A DNA stretch of 64,000 bases, taken from NCBI RefSeq assembly GCF_963924675.1, contig NC_089239.1:28667818-28731817 (forward strand), written 5' to 3'. The position numbers and the translations under genes are program-made. The stretch is from Phocoena phocoena. Taxonomy: Eukaryota > Chordata > Mammalia > Artiodactyla > Phocoenidae. Shown piece after piece: positions 45,500 through 56,877 of the stretch; the stretch's first letter is position 1, and every line of letters starts with the position of its first letter. The notes below the pieces were generated by a model. It had not been told where the DNA came from. It did no database searches and was given only the letters and a program-made list of their open reading frames with translations.

Positions 45500-47398
45500 C
45501 TTTGAAGTGATGGTTTACAGCACTGTGTCCATAAGAGCTCCCACTCCTCAACCTAACACCGTCTTCCGATAAATCTCCATTAGTTAAAAGTATAGATAAA
45601 CACAGATCTAGGACTTCTGACATGACAATGTCTAATTCCTCGCTCACTACACGAAGCAAAACTTATTCACAAGTCCTAACCAAATTGCTCTTGCTCTAGA
45701 AAGAGCAAACTTTATTAATGCTTTCTTTAATTTAAAATCAATTTAAAAGCCAACCTCAAATTTGCTGTATTTTGAAAGGGTTATTGTGAATCCTCCCCAA
45801 ATGCAGCAAATGAGCGAGTAAATGAAACTCTCTCTCAGGAGAGAGTTTGACCAAATTCATGAAGAGAAGACACTGAAGATTTTTGGTGAGAGGTTAGAGG
45901 AGTGAAGCCCAAATGAGTAAGCGTTCGAAGCGCTAGAAATAATGAATGGAAAGCGATCCTTTGAGACAAATATTTTACTCTGTCCTGTTATGTTATGTTA
46001 TAGTTTATACAATAAAATTCACATTTTTAAGTACACATATGACAATCATAGTCTACAAAGCACATGATTTTAAGACTTTGAACTTTTTTCATATGGAAGA
46101 CAATATTTGTTTTATCAAAATAATATTTTAGACATGTTTTCCTACTTAGTTTAAAATATGCTCAAGGTTTTTTCCAAATTCACACACACATTCTACTGTC
46201 TTCTACGTTTATGCATCTTTTTACTTATCAAAGTCTGAGGCATTCTAGAAGCAAGAATCCTTAATCTTAAAATTTCAGAAGTTTGGACTTTGCACAAGCA
46301 AAACCCACATTTTTCTTGGAAAAATTAATTGTAATATTTTACAGATGTAACGTTAAAACAGGCTTTCTTTTTTGAATGATGACTGAACATGTAAATGATA
46401 GCCTACGCTGTACGTGTACATACGTCCACAAGGGGTCACAAAATGATATAATGAAATCTGTCTTTATCTTTTGGCAAGTCTTATGGTATACTAAAAACCC
46501 TGAGAAAATAGTAGATTCATTAATAATGAAAAAATGTAATGACATGAATTAACTGTTTCACTATATCTTTTCTTTTAAAAATAAACAAGAAAGAACGATA
46601 CTGCTCTTAATTAATAAAAAGATAAATATTCCTTTGGGAAAGAAAAAGAGAAAGAAAATATAGCATTTACAAACTAACTTTTAATTATATAACTTAAAAT
46701 GGTAATGCAATTTGGGTTTACCTTTAACTAGAACCATTTTGAATTAACATTGTAACGATTTTTTATATCAGTACATGGATACTGCTCAGATAACCAAATC
46801 CTTCATGTCTGAAAAAAGAGAGTGAGTCTAATAGAAAATGTCAGAAGAAAATATGTACAAAAGAGAGAGTGGTAGAATACAAAATGTAAGAAACAAGAAG
46901 GCAATAAAAGAGGATAATGATACGGCTGTAGGCAGCTATTTTTCATACACACAGCTGTAATTTTAGCCATGCAAAATTAAAGGCAAAAAAAAAATAATTT
47001 TATTGCAAAATGCAGCGTAGAAACAATACATGTATGAAATCCTGGTTTTCTTATTTGGCTGGTTTCATCCATTTCAGTGAAGTAGGTCACAATGATGAGT
47101 AGAAACTGGGGGATAAATAATTTGTAACTTTGCTCTAAAATTGCGTGTGTGTTTTTTTTTAAACCACTACTTGGTGTCTCTTACTACTTAAAAAAAAATT
47201 ATATTGCTACTATTTTTAAAAGTGTAACATAAGACGATATGATCCTGGGAGGTGCCAAGAAATAATGTTGATTTAAAACTCTACTGTCTTTTCATACCTT
47301 ATACCTTCCTTCATTAAGAGAGAGGCGTAGTGTTTCCTCTCCTTAAAGTTGTTACTTCAAAAGAGCTATCACAACTTTGACAGCTGAATACACTGTTC
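45500..47398. other. AT-rich sequence, nothing recognised
   Basis: Frames of up to 68 codons have no recognisable features. There is no simple repeat beyond short A- and T-runs. Confidence 0.35.
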
Positions 47399-47400
47399 TT

Positions 47401-48178
47401 AAGAATCTACTGATAATTGGTACAGCCACTATGGAGAACAGTATGGAGGTTCCTTACAAAACTACAAATAGAACTACCATATGACCCAGCAATCCCACTA
47501 CTGGGCATATACCCTGAGAAAACCATTATTCAAAAAGAGGCACGTACCACAATGTTCGTTGCAGCTCTATTTACAATAGCCAGGTCATGGAAGCAACCTA
47601 AGTGCCCATCATCAGATGAATGGATAAAGAAGATGTGGCACATATATACAATGGAATATTACTCAGCCATAAAAAGAAACAAAATTGAGTTATTTGTAAT
47701 GAGGTGGATGGACCTAGAGTCTGTCATACAGAGTGAAGTAAGTCAGAAAGAGAAAGACAAATACTGTATGCTAACACATATATATGGAATTTAAGGGAAA
47801 AAAAGGTCATGAAGAACCTAGGGGTAAGACAGGAATAAAGACACAGACCTACTAGAGAATGGACTTGAGGATATGGGGAGGGGGAAGGGTAAGCTGTGAC
47901 AAAGCGAGAGAGTGGCATGGACATATATACACTACGAAACGTAAAATAAATAGCTAGGGGGAAGCAGCTGCATAGCACAGGGAGATCAGCTCGGTGCTTT
48001 GTGACCACCTAGAGGGGTGGGAGAGGGAGGGTGGGAGGGAGGGAGATGCAAGAGGGAAGAAATATGAGAACATATGTATATGTATAACTGATTCACTTTG
48101 TTATAAAGCAGAAACTAACACACCATTGTAAAGCAATTCTACTCCAATAAAGATGTAAAAAAAAAAAAAAGAATCTAC
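47401..48178 (+). mobile_element. young LINE-1, 5'-truncated, with target duplication
   Basis: Sense L1 beginning in the last tenth of ORF2 and running through the 3' UTR to an A-tail (about 48157-48170). 'aagaatctac' stands at both ends (47401-47410 and 48169-48178). The 3' UTR is close to that of the 1464-6266 copy. Confidence 0.93.
47417..47794 (+). pseudogene. L1 ORF2p C-terminal end (intact frame, no start)
   Basis: 125 codons without a stop encode the final part of ORF2p: '[19 protein letters not shown]', '[14 protein letters not shown]', '[14 protein letters not shown]' and the native end 'MLTHIYGI'. The Met used as the first residue is internal. The catalytic domains were lost by 5' truncation. 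The frame is undamaged over its length, which supports a recent insertion, but there is no promoter and no likely product. Confidence 0.9.
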
Positions 48179-48184
48179 CGTTTT

Positions 48185-50785
48185 CAAAAAAGAGAAAATC
48201 ACTATCTTATGCAAAACGAAGACATTCTGGAAAGACCTTTGGGTATCCACAAATCAAAAATCAAGACCTGTACAAGTATTCCCTAGAAAGAACTGGTGTC
48301 ATGGGTGCTCCACAGAATTTAGCAGCAGAAATCCTTAGCGCTTTATACTAAGGCCCCATCATTAACCTGACTTCAGTACATTCTTGAGTGAAAGGAATTC
48401 TGTGGACGGTTGCCAGGCAAACATGAGGATGAAGTAGTCTACACGGTGAGGGTCATGTAACGGAGACATGGATGCTGTGCTTTACCTTGAAGTTGTGATT
48501 CAAGTTCTCAGAGAAGAGGGATTGGCTGAGAAGCAATCTAAACGCTTCCTACTCTAATGCATGGGTGGATATTTCACATCACATTGCCTCACCGAGCAGA
48601 AAATCATTTTCCTCATCTCTGTCTCCAGCCCTTTCCCCTGAGAAAAGCATATTCTTTCTTAAATCAGTCAAAACCCCTTCCTGACTTCAAAAAGATAATT
48701 ACTTGAAATACCAATTGTAGTATTAAATTACAGAGGCTCTGGATCAGAAATTTACTGCCCATGAACCCCAGACCTAACGACGCAGTATACTGGAACTTAA
48801 AAGAATAAAGTGAGGTAATTTCTTTATGGTGATTTCAAACATCCGCTTTTCCAATGAGAAATGTCAAATGGAGTTTGTTCACAAACCAGGGAAGGGGAAC
48901 AACAGTCACTTTGGAATAGTTGTAATTCAGCCCTTTGAATTCTGAGAATTTTCTAGAAGCTAAATATATACGCCGACTCCATAATTACTTCTATCTCAAG
49001 GATTAGTCAAAACATGATTTGCAGCTAGTCAAAATAAGGTAACGGTTTTTTAAATGTGTTCGCGTACTTTAATAACAATACATCTACCGTGCTATCACCA
49101 AAGAGTGAAGTTCGTTTTTGACAGATTTTAACAAGTAAGCCAAAGTTTGTGTCAAATGTCTCATCAAACTGACTTACTCATGAATCATCAATCACTGCCA
49201 ATATGGAGTAATGGATTTAGTTTAACATTTGTGAATCTTACAGAGAAAATAACTGCACACATTTAAAAGGTGATTTTCATTCATTTTTGAATCTGCACTT
49301 TGTATTACACAATTCTATTTAAAATGATATTCAAAATTATTCTAATATGACAACAGCAAATGTATAGCTCTTTAAGTATAAAAAAATCTGAACTGCTCCC
49401 CCAAAAAGTCTAGGGCTGCCAAACACATGGGGGCTTGGTGAATGGGCATGGTTGTGTTTCTGTGACTGTTTGGATTTATATAATCTATACGTAATAATTG
49501 CTGTAAAGCCTGTCATTTCTACTGGCATGAATCCCTGATCTTCATCATAGAAACAAAGAGACCTGGGTCGACTAAGAAGGTGATTTACTGAAAAATCTTT
49601 CACTAGATAGCAGAATACTTCATACTCCTACTGGCTTCACAAGCCCACAAGCTTTTGATATAATCACCTTTTTATTTAAAAAAAAGGAAAAAATCATTCT
49701 AATCTTGCTTTTTTTTTCTTCTCTGTCTCTTTCTGATTCACAGTCTCCTTAAAGAGAATATATTATGGTATACGATCCAGCGTTGGCCAGTGAGTTCTTA
49801 AATCTTCTATAATACAATTCTAAGAAAGTGAAACATTTCTTTATGTAACCCTTATCAGACCCAGAGATCACAGAAAGAGCCAAAACAGACAAACAAAAGA
49901 ACCCTGTCGCATGTGGAGAAAAAAGGGGCGAGACTCATTTATCACACCAAGTTGCTTCCATAGGACCCTGATTTTACAGTAAAGTGAGTAAAACTCAAAT
50001 CTTTGAATTTGGGAATTAGTTCTGCAGAAGAGGAAATATTCCTTTCCATATAATCCATGAATATTCTTCACAACTCACAAGGTTTCTTAGGTGTTTGGAG
50101 AAAGATTCAAGATTTTAGTCCCTTTTTTTTTTTGGATAATGCGTCCTTTGCTCAGAAATCAAGGCCTCACACATGATCAGGACTCAAAGTTGTTAAATGT
50201 TTTCAAGTACACAGTAAAAAATATCGGTGTGTTCTATCCAAGAAGTATACCTTGTAGAAATAACAAAGAAATGGTATATGCATTTCCATTCATATGTCTA
50301 AAAATTCTTGATGGAAATATCTTGGACTTGGCTAAAACAATGCCTTAAAAACATCTAATGAGCCAACTGAGATCATGCCAACTGAAAGCTTTCCCTGGGC
50401 ACAAATACTTCCCTTTACCTTCACCTAGAAGACCTGGCTTTCACAGCTTTCCTTCCATGCTGATAAATTCCCAATTGATCCTCAAAACTTACTTAAAATA
50501 ACTCCTTTCTAGAAAAGCTTCACTTCCCAGCTTCACTCCTCCAGGCAAGTTTAAACACACTCTTCTCCTTCACAGTACACAGCTATGCCTCTGGGGCAGT
50601 GGTGGTGAAGTGCTGAAATGATGTGTTTGTGTGTCTTAACCTCCTCTTCCCAGACCAGATGAGACCCTTTGATGAGCAAGGTCCGCCTCTAGCCTTTCTT
50701 AAAATACAGTCTTACTGAACAGCCCCACAGCTATGGTTGTGGAGGGCACAGCAGCAAGAAAAAGAATAACACGTGGTAGGGAACA
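48185..50785. other. unassigned sequence, no gene seen
   Basis: The longest stretch without a nameable repeat in the second half of the window. Frames of 67-88 codons (49337-49603, 49868-50071, 50091-50348) show no domain and have no supporting splice context. Confidence 0.35.
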
Positions 50786-50789
50786 TGCT

Positions 50790-50965
50790 AAGAGTTTACC
50801 CACATATAATCCTCAGAAACGTGATCCTCTGTGAGGTCATTCCTGTTCTCCTACCCAAGGCAAAAAGGAGAAAGCCCAACGTTAGGAATCACAGAGCTGG
50901 GAATCAATCCATATCTGTCTGAGCACAAACTCTCAATTACAGTGCCATATTGTTTCACAGTTTTT
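50790..50965 (-). repeat. MIR fragment
   Basis: 'ataatcctcagaaacgtgat' followed by 'ctctgtgaggtcattcctgt' and 'cacagagctgggaatcaatc' is an antisense MIR. Confidence 0.7.
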
Positions 50966-51174
50966 TAGAGTATGTATCAAATGAATGATGATAGGAAGAA
51001 CGTGTTACGTGGATTGATTTGACTCAAATGTTGAGGTCCCACTCCAATATCATTTCCTCTGTCAAGTCTCCTTTCCCACCCAGCCACTTTTCCCACAGGA
51101 GATTCTAATTGTGCTTTCTTCCACATTGTTCATATGAGAGTATAACACCTAGCACGTGCTATTATGGTTATCGT

Positions 51175-51262
51175 CCTAGATTGTGAGACTCTTGAGGACT
51201 GGGGCAGTGTTTTTCTTCTTCTCTGGGTCACCAGAGAATAAATATTTGCTGAAATTATTGGA
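51175..51262 (+). repeat. L2 3' end
   Basis: 'attgtgagactcttgaggac', 'tggggcagtgttttt' and 'aataaatatttgctgaaatt' are the sense L2 3' UTR. Confidence 0.75.
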
Positions 51263-51345
51263 AAAATTAAGTCACTTACATAGTCATTAAAGTGCATGAA
51301 AATGCAGCTTTAGTTGTCACTGCTGGTCTCACTCATCTTTTAAGG

Positions 51346-51462
51346 TGGTAGCTGTGCATTAGAACTATCTAGAGAGGTTTTTAAAACACTAATTCTCAGA
51401 CCCCATCAATGGGCATTCGGATCACGTGGGTGGGGCCCTGAAATATACAATTAAGAAAAACC
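51346..51462. repeat. MER5A-like hAT-Charlie fragment
   Basis: 'gtgcattagaactatctaga', 'tctcagaccccatcaatggg' and 'atcacgtgggtggggccctg' resemble the MER5A body. The ends are worn. Confidence 0.65.
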
Positions 51463-51469
51463 TCAGTGT

Positions 51470-51905
51470 GAAATCAGAGGCTGTGACTGCTTGGCTTCTC
51501 TCCATTGCTCTCAGCTACTTTCTCTATCCACGTATATTCACTTTAACCCTAAAAGCAGGGGTGGGGGAAGCCAACCCCGCTCATATCAGAACTAAGTATT
51601 TTCTTTTTCACAGATTGCAATTATCTAGTTTTGTGTTAATTTTGGTACCTGTGCCCTGTATAGCAGCTGGTGCATATGGGCATTTAATGAGTATTTAATG
51701 ATTTGCTAAGGATGATTTAGTGTACTGGACAGGTACTATCATGAATAATAGCTGAAAGTTTTGAGATGTTAACTACAACACTGGCCAAATTCCATCTAAG
51801 TAACTTTAATCATCTGTCAGAATTTGTCAAAATATATATTTTTTTAAATAAAAGTTGTTGTGTTATTTTGTTTCATTTTCTGATAAAGTACCTTTTCTCC
51901 ATGTA
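51470..51905. other. unassigned sequence
   Basis: No repeat or coding feature that I can support. Confidence 0.35.
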
Positions 51906-51909
51906 CTGT

Positions 51910-52486
51910 ATAGTTTACTGTTGCTACATAACAAATTAACACAAATTTATCAGCTTAATACAGCGCAACTTGATGACGTCGGTGTTTCCTGGGAACAGGG
52001 ATCTAGGCATGATGACTTGGTCCCAGAGGTAGGAGTCAAGTCGTCAGGCTGTGCATCTCATCTGGGAGCCCGGGGGCTCCTCCAAGGTTATTCAGGTCAA
52101 TGGCACAATGCAATCCACTGAGGGAGCAGGATGGAGGTCCACGTTGGCTCACTAGCTGGAGTTCACTCTCAGCTCCTCCAGGCCACACACAGAGGCCTCC
52201 TGTGACCCCCCCACCCCCCATCTGCACCAGGAATTCCTGATGGGCAGGTGTGAGTGAGCCCATCAAGTTGACTTCCCATCCCCCATCCAGTCTGCTCTCA
52301 ATATAACTTAATCATGAGAGTGACCGTCCACCACCACTTACTGCGTGAAGTAACTAAACCGAGGGACCTGATATCCAGATAATTCATATTCAGAGGTTGT
52401 GTCCACCCTCAAGAAGAGGGAATATGCAGGCTGGCATGCTGTGTGCCAGGAATCACAGCGGCCATCAGAGAATTCTGCTTACCACA
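51910..52486 (-). repeat. MLT1-type LTR (ERVL-MaLR), antisense
   Basis: 'actgttgctacataacaaat', then 'ctgggaacagggatctaggc', a GC-rich middle, 'cccatccagtctgctctcaa'-like sequence, 'ggttgtgtccaccctcaaga' and 'ttctgcttaccaca' follow the plan of the longer MLT1 subfamilies read in reverse. The middle is too diverged for a subfamily call. Confidence 0.6.
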
Positions 52487-52489
52487 CTT

Positions 52490-53070
52490 TCCTAGGGAGC
52501 TGCGTGACTCTAGAAGCTCACATTTTATATTTTAGAGCTATTCCCCACTGAAGGTCACATGCCTGAATTTTACATCAGCAAATTTTCTTCACCTTACAAT
52601 TTTATAGGTAAAAAAATACGATATTCTATTTCATCCATGCCTTGGTTGTTGTTTTGATTTAGAGAGTCTAACAATAGACTTTGTAGGCAGGCTTGGAGGT
52701 TTCATTCTAAATTACAGATCAATGACCTTGAGGCAAACTACACTGGGTTTTTACCTGAAACACAAGAGAACAAAAGGGGAACGGCTGTTTCAGTGTTTTT
52801 CTGTAAGCCCATTTGCCAACATGAGAAGATATTAATCCTCAGGGTTATACAGTCCATAACTGGTTTTGATTTCCTTTTCTTGCACAGAGCATGCATTACA
52901 TTAAGAGTTTATGTGATGATTCTCCAGCACTATCAGAGTTTACTAACCTCGGGGGATGTCCTCACCTTCAGCACTCGGCTCTCAGCTTTTTTTCTACAAC
53001 TTGTTCTGCTATCATTCTTGTGACTTCTGTGCTGAGGATGGTTCAGACTACAGTTTGACTGGCTCTATGG
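52490..53070. other. unassigned sequence
   Basis: No repeat or coding feature that I can support. Confidence 0.35.
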
Positions 53071-53079
53071 CCTCGCAGC

Positions 53080-53285
53080 ACAGGACCCTGGGGGCAGGTT
53101 GCTTGGATTAGAATCCCAACTCCGACTCCTATAAATCTCCCTGTGCTTTATGCATAACAGTAACAGAAACCTTTTCTGGTGACTGTGAAAGATAAATGAG
53201 TATTCACGATACCTGTGAAGTATTTGGGACAGTGCCTAATACATTACAAGCACCATATAAGTGCTTACAGTTATTTTGAGCTTAT
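53080..53285 (+). repeat. MIR SINE
   Basis: 'ggattagaatcccaactccg', 'ctccctgtgctttatgcata', 'gtgactgtgaaagataaatg', 'gggacagtgcctaatacat' and 'caagcaccatataagtgctt' give most of the element in sense. Confidence 0.8.
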
Positions 53286-53289
53286 ATTC

Positions 53290-53775
53290 ACATCCTCTTC
53301 ACTTTTATCTAAATTCCTCCCTGGCTAAACTGACCAAGCCTTATACCCTCTACTTCTGAGAAAGGACTTTAGGATTCCTGAATGTAAGGAGACCAGTCTC
53401 ATTTTAACTTATACTTGTGCTCTTTTGAACACTGAATTAACTCTTTAGCATCTTCTATTATCAACTTTATATTCTGGCGTTTTCTTAGTTAATCCTTGGA
53501 AGTAAATTTCATTTTATTCTCTTCCCAGCCCTCCATCTCTAAACTTAAAGTTTTCTCATCTCTGTATTGCCAACTCTCCAAATTTTGTGTTTGTCAAAGA
53601 ATATTTTCCAATATCGAACATGTTATGATTAAAAAAAAAAAAAACTCTAGGCAATATGTAAGAGCAGAAAGAAAAAGCCTCTTCTCAGTGATAGCCACAG
53701 TTTGCTTTTAGTCTACATGCCTAAACACAACTCTTATGTATGCATATTTATATTTATATGTAATCATATGATGTG
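53290..53775. other. unassigned sequence
   Basis: An A-run at 53631-53643. Nothing else was recognised. Confidence 0.35.
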
Positions 53776-53779
53776 CATT

Positions 53780-53935
53780 TCTGTGAAGGCTGCTTTTTCA
53801 CTTAATTTGATTTTAGTGTCATTTTATATGAAATATAAAACTATATCATCATTTTAATTGTGGAATGGTATTTGGTTGCATAAGTGAACTACAATTTATT
53901 TAATAATCCTCTGTTATCAAGTTGTTTGCAATTTC
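53780..53935 (-). repeat. old L1 3' region fragment
   Basis: 'ggctgctttttcacttaatt', 'ttgtggaatggtatttggtt' and 'acaatttatttaataatcct' match the antisense end of ORF2 in diverged L1 copies. Confidence 0.5.
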
Positions 53936-53936
53936 T

Positions 53937-53983
53937 AACACACACATGTATGTGCACACACGCATTCACACACCTACACAAAT
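53937..53983. repeat. imperfect (CA)n
   Basis: CA units interrupted by TG and TT. Confidence 0.75.
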
Positions 53984-54060
53984 CCAGATTGGTCATTCAC
54001 GGACTATCCTGTATCTTAGATTCCTCTTCATCTTAGATTAGCTCCTGAAAACCAATATTT

Positions 54061-54501
54061 AGAAGTGAGATTAAAACAACAAGGGCCGGGCTTCCCTGGT
54101 GGCGCAGTGGTTGGGAGTCCGCCTGCCGATGCAGGGGACGCGGGTTCGTGCCCCGGTCCGGGAGGATCCCACACGCCGCGGAGCGGCTGGGCCCGTGAGC
54201 CATGGCCGCTGAGCCTGCGCGTCCGGAGCCTGTGCTCCGCAACGGGAGAGGCCACAGCAGTGAGAGGCCTGCGTACTGCAAAAAAACAAACAAACGAACA
54301 AACAAACAAAAAAAACAACAAGGTCACACTGTATAGCACAGGGAACTATATTTAATATCCTGTGATAAACCATAATGGAAACGAATATAAGAAAAGAATG
54401 CATACATATGTATAACTGAATCATTTTGCTGTACAGCAGAAATTAACACATTGTAAATCAACTGTACGTCAATAAAAGTCTTCTAAAAAGAAGTGAGATT
54501 A
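54061..54501 (+). mobile_element. L1 3' end with target duplication, split by a SINE
   Basis: 'agaagtgagatta' at 54061-54073 and 54489-54501 bracket a short sense L1 tail. The tail starts in 'aacaaggtcacactgtatag' and runs through 'acagggaactatatttaata', 'aactgaatcattttgctgta' and 'cgtcaataaaagtctt'. A SINE sits near its left end. Confidence 0.88.
54085..54311 (+). mobile_element. CHR-type tRNA-derived SINE
   Basis: Starts 'gggcttccctggtggcgcag', with the A box in 'ggcgcagtggttgggagtcc' and the B box in 'gggttcgtgcccc', so it carries an internal RNA polymerase III promoter. The body is GC- and CpG-rich ('gtgagccatggccgctgagc', 'ctccgcaacgggagaggcc') and ends in an A-rich tail with CAAA repeats. 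A 12-bp target duplication 'aaaacaacaagg' lies at 54073-54084 and 54312-54323. The high CpG content suggests a young copy. Overlapping open frames here are artefacts. Confidence 0.95.
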
Positions 54502-54504
54502 CTA

Positions 54505-55640
54505 TAACGTACCTCACTAAGATTTTCTATATGTTACCCTATTTTACTAAAACAGGATACCAATTCATGATCTGATAACAGTATACGTGAGGGAGGCTGT
54601 GTCTTCTCTTCAATGACAACATTGAAAATGGTCATTTGAATTAAGCTGTGGTATTCTTCCTTCTCAGCTAAACCTTGTACTTTATCACCTACTTCTCACT
54701 TCACTAAACTTACTAAAACCTGTCAAGATGCTAAAGACAGCCTCAAGTCATGAGACACAGAAGTGACAGACTGAAGGCTCTGAGTCTTTTACAAAGTCTT
54801 ACATTTACTTTAGATTAAAGTGATAACAAATAGAGGAAAAAATGATCTAACACCATCATCACGTGCAAGAAAAGAATAAGTCAAATGTTGCTGAAGATTA
54901 CTTATTTCAACATCTCTCTTAAAATCTTATATCTGAAAGACATGAGAGCATTGAAATAAAATGTTTGCAGTGTGTAACACCATAAATAATGTGCCATTAT
55001 TATCTTTTTACATGAGAATTTTCCTGAAAAATTTTATGTCTCATTTATTTTTCATACCTTACTCCTGATATTTTTTGAGTACTTTTTTGTCATTTTCAGA
55101 CTCCTTCTGGGATGGTGGTTTAAAGAGTAATTTCCAAAAGTATGATAAGATAATATAGTTTTCTGTGGCAGAGAATGTGAATTTTAAGTATCTGCTTCTT
55201 TTCGCCTTAATGCAGATTCTTTACAAAATTTGCCTCAAAAAAGAGATTCTTGGAGTGATGTTAGCAAATGGCAAACTAGGGCAGCTCCAAGCTCTCATTC
55301 TTGTACACAAATGCTGAAAAGGTTTAGAGCAAACAAAAGCCCCATCAACAATAAGCACCTTCAAAAGGATAAGAAAGATTTGTGGCATTTTCACTTGCCC
55401 CAGACCCACCCCCTCCCTGAGCAGTGGAAGCCCATCTCCCTGGTCCCTCCCTTGAGCCCGAGGGAGGGAGCAGAGGAGACGTAATTGCAAGTTGTCCTGT
55501 GGGGCTGCACTAACCTGTCTACAGGATATCTGAAGCAATGAGGCAAGGTGGGTGTCTCTGTTTCAACTAATGAACAACTCAGTTTGGGAAAGCAGGAGGC
55601 ACTGTTCATTTAAGCATAATGAGCTCATAATAAACTTTAA
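54505..55640. other. unassigned sequence, possibly L1 5' region in part
   Basis: 55230-55610 has a purine/pyrimidine-rich stretch ('ccaccccctccctgagcagt') that could be the 5' UTR of the old L1 that follows. I cannot confirm it. The frame of 105 codons on the minus strand has no domain. Confidence 0.35.
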
Positions 55641-55644
55641 ACCA

Positions 55645-56050
55645 AATAAGGTTATAAGAGACCAAGAAGGACATTATATATTAATGAAAGATTCAATACC
55701 TTAGGAAGATATAACAATTATAAGACATAACAATTATAAATATTGACTTAGGTAAATACATTACAGATACATTACATAAAGCAAAAACTGATAGAATTAA
55801 CAGGAGGAATGGACAGTTTTACAATAATGGTTGGAGACTACAGTTCCCCACTTTCAATAAGGGATAGAATAACCAGACCAGAAGATCAGTAAGGAAATAG
55901 AGGACTTCAACACAGTAGGATGACTAAACCTCACACACACGTACAGAACTCTCTACCCACCCAACCATAGCAAAACACACATTCTTCTCAAATGCACAGA
56001 GGACATTCTCCATTGTCTCAATGTACCCACTACTGGCTAATGGACCAAAC
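55645..56050 (+). repeat. old L1 ORF2 fragment (endonuclease region)
   Basis: 'gaagatataacaattataag', 'ggtaaatacattacagatac', 'gttggagactacagttcccc' and 'gcaaaacacacattcttctc' are sense ORF2 blocks that come after the start of the endonuclease domain. An internal doubling of 'ataacaattataa' is visible at 55708-55740. Confidence 0.7.
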
Positions 56051-56054
56051 ATAA

Positions 56055-56590
56055 GCTCTGGTTCCTGAAATTCAACATCCTCATTAAGACTTTGGCATAA
56101 GATTTAAAGCGAGAATATGTTCTGTCTTGATTCTATCAGATCTTTGAAGATGCGCTGATCAAAGTGTGCAGGAAATAATTAAGTGATTATAGGCTTAATT
56201 CTATTATCTTATATGATAAATTATTTGATATAAAACGTCAACAATAATGCTACCTATTTAATCAACTCCATTATATTTGGATCTACAAGTCTCCCAAAAC
56301 AACTTTATTATAACATTTAATGATAGACATTTCCAAGTCTCTGGGTGGACTTAAAATTTTAGAAAAAGATATATATTTAGAAAAAGATATATAGGTAACT
56401 TGACAACCAAATCCTATGCCTATTCATGCAATAAGAAATTTTCCCAGGGGGGAAAAAAAAAATGCAAGCTAGATGTCACGTATCACAAGTTGGCACTATG
56501 CTAAAAGGAAATAACATGTCACATTTTCTCCCCCAATTCAAACTCTGGATTATCACTCTCCATTTGTTTCAACAAAATAAACACAGTACA
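56055..56590. other. AT-rich unassigned sequence
   Basis: An inexact repeat of 'ttagaaaaagatata' occurs twice at 56358-56392. Nothing else was noted. Confidence 0.35.
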
Positions 56591-56594
56591 CCTG

Positions 56595-56877
56595 CCTTGT
56601 ATTGGTCAGAATTCAGCAGCAGAGGACACATTTCACTTCAGCTGGTTTAAACAGAAAGGGATTAATTACAAAATATTCTATGGCATCCAGAAGTTCTGGG
56701 AGTGCTCAAGGGACAGACGCTGGACTAAGTTTGCAAGAACAATTCCAAAACTCCTGTCACAGATACGCGGTGCCAGGGGAGCTTCTGCTCTTCCACTGTT
56801 GGAGAGTTACCTCTGCCGCACTAGAAAGCCAGTCCTGCAGCATCCAGCTCCAGAACACATTATCTTCCAATTCATAT
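56595..56877. repeat. unnamed repeat-like flank of solo LTR B, left part
   Basis: The stretch 'gctggtttaaacagaaaggg' to 'ccagctccagaacacatt' looks like an interspersed repeat I cannot name. It continues beyond the LTR at 57552 ('ccagctctgaattcagcacc'), which would make it the target of the LTR insertion. Confidence 0.35.

Noticed and set aside
54028..54424. Several overlapping frames around 54.1-54.4 kb
   Set aside because: All fall on the GC-rich SINE, which lacks stops by composition.
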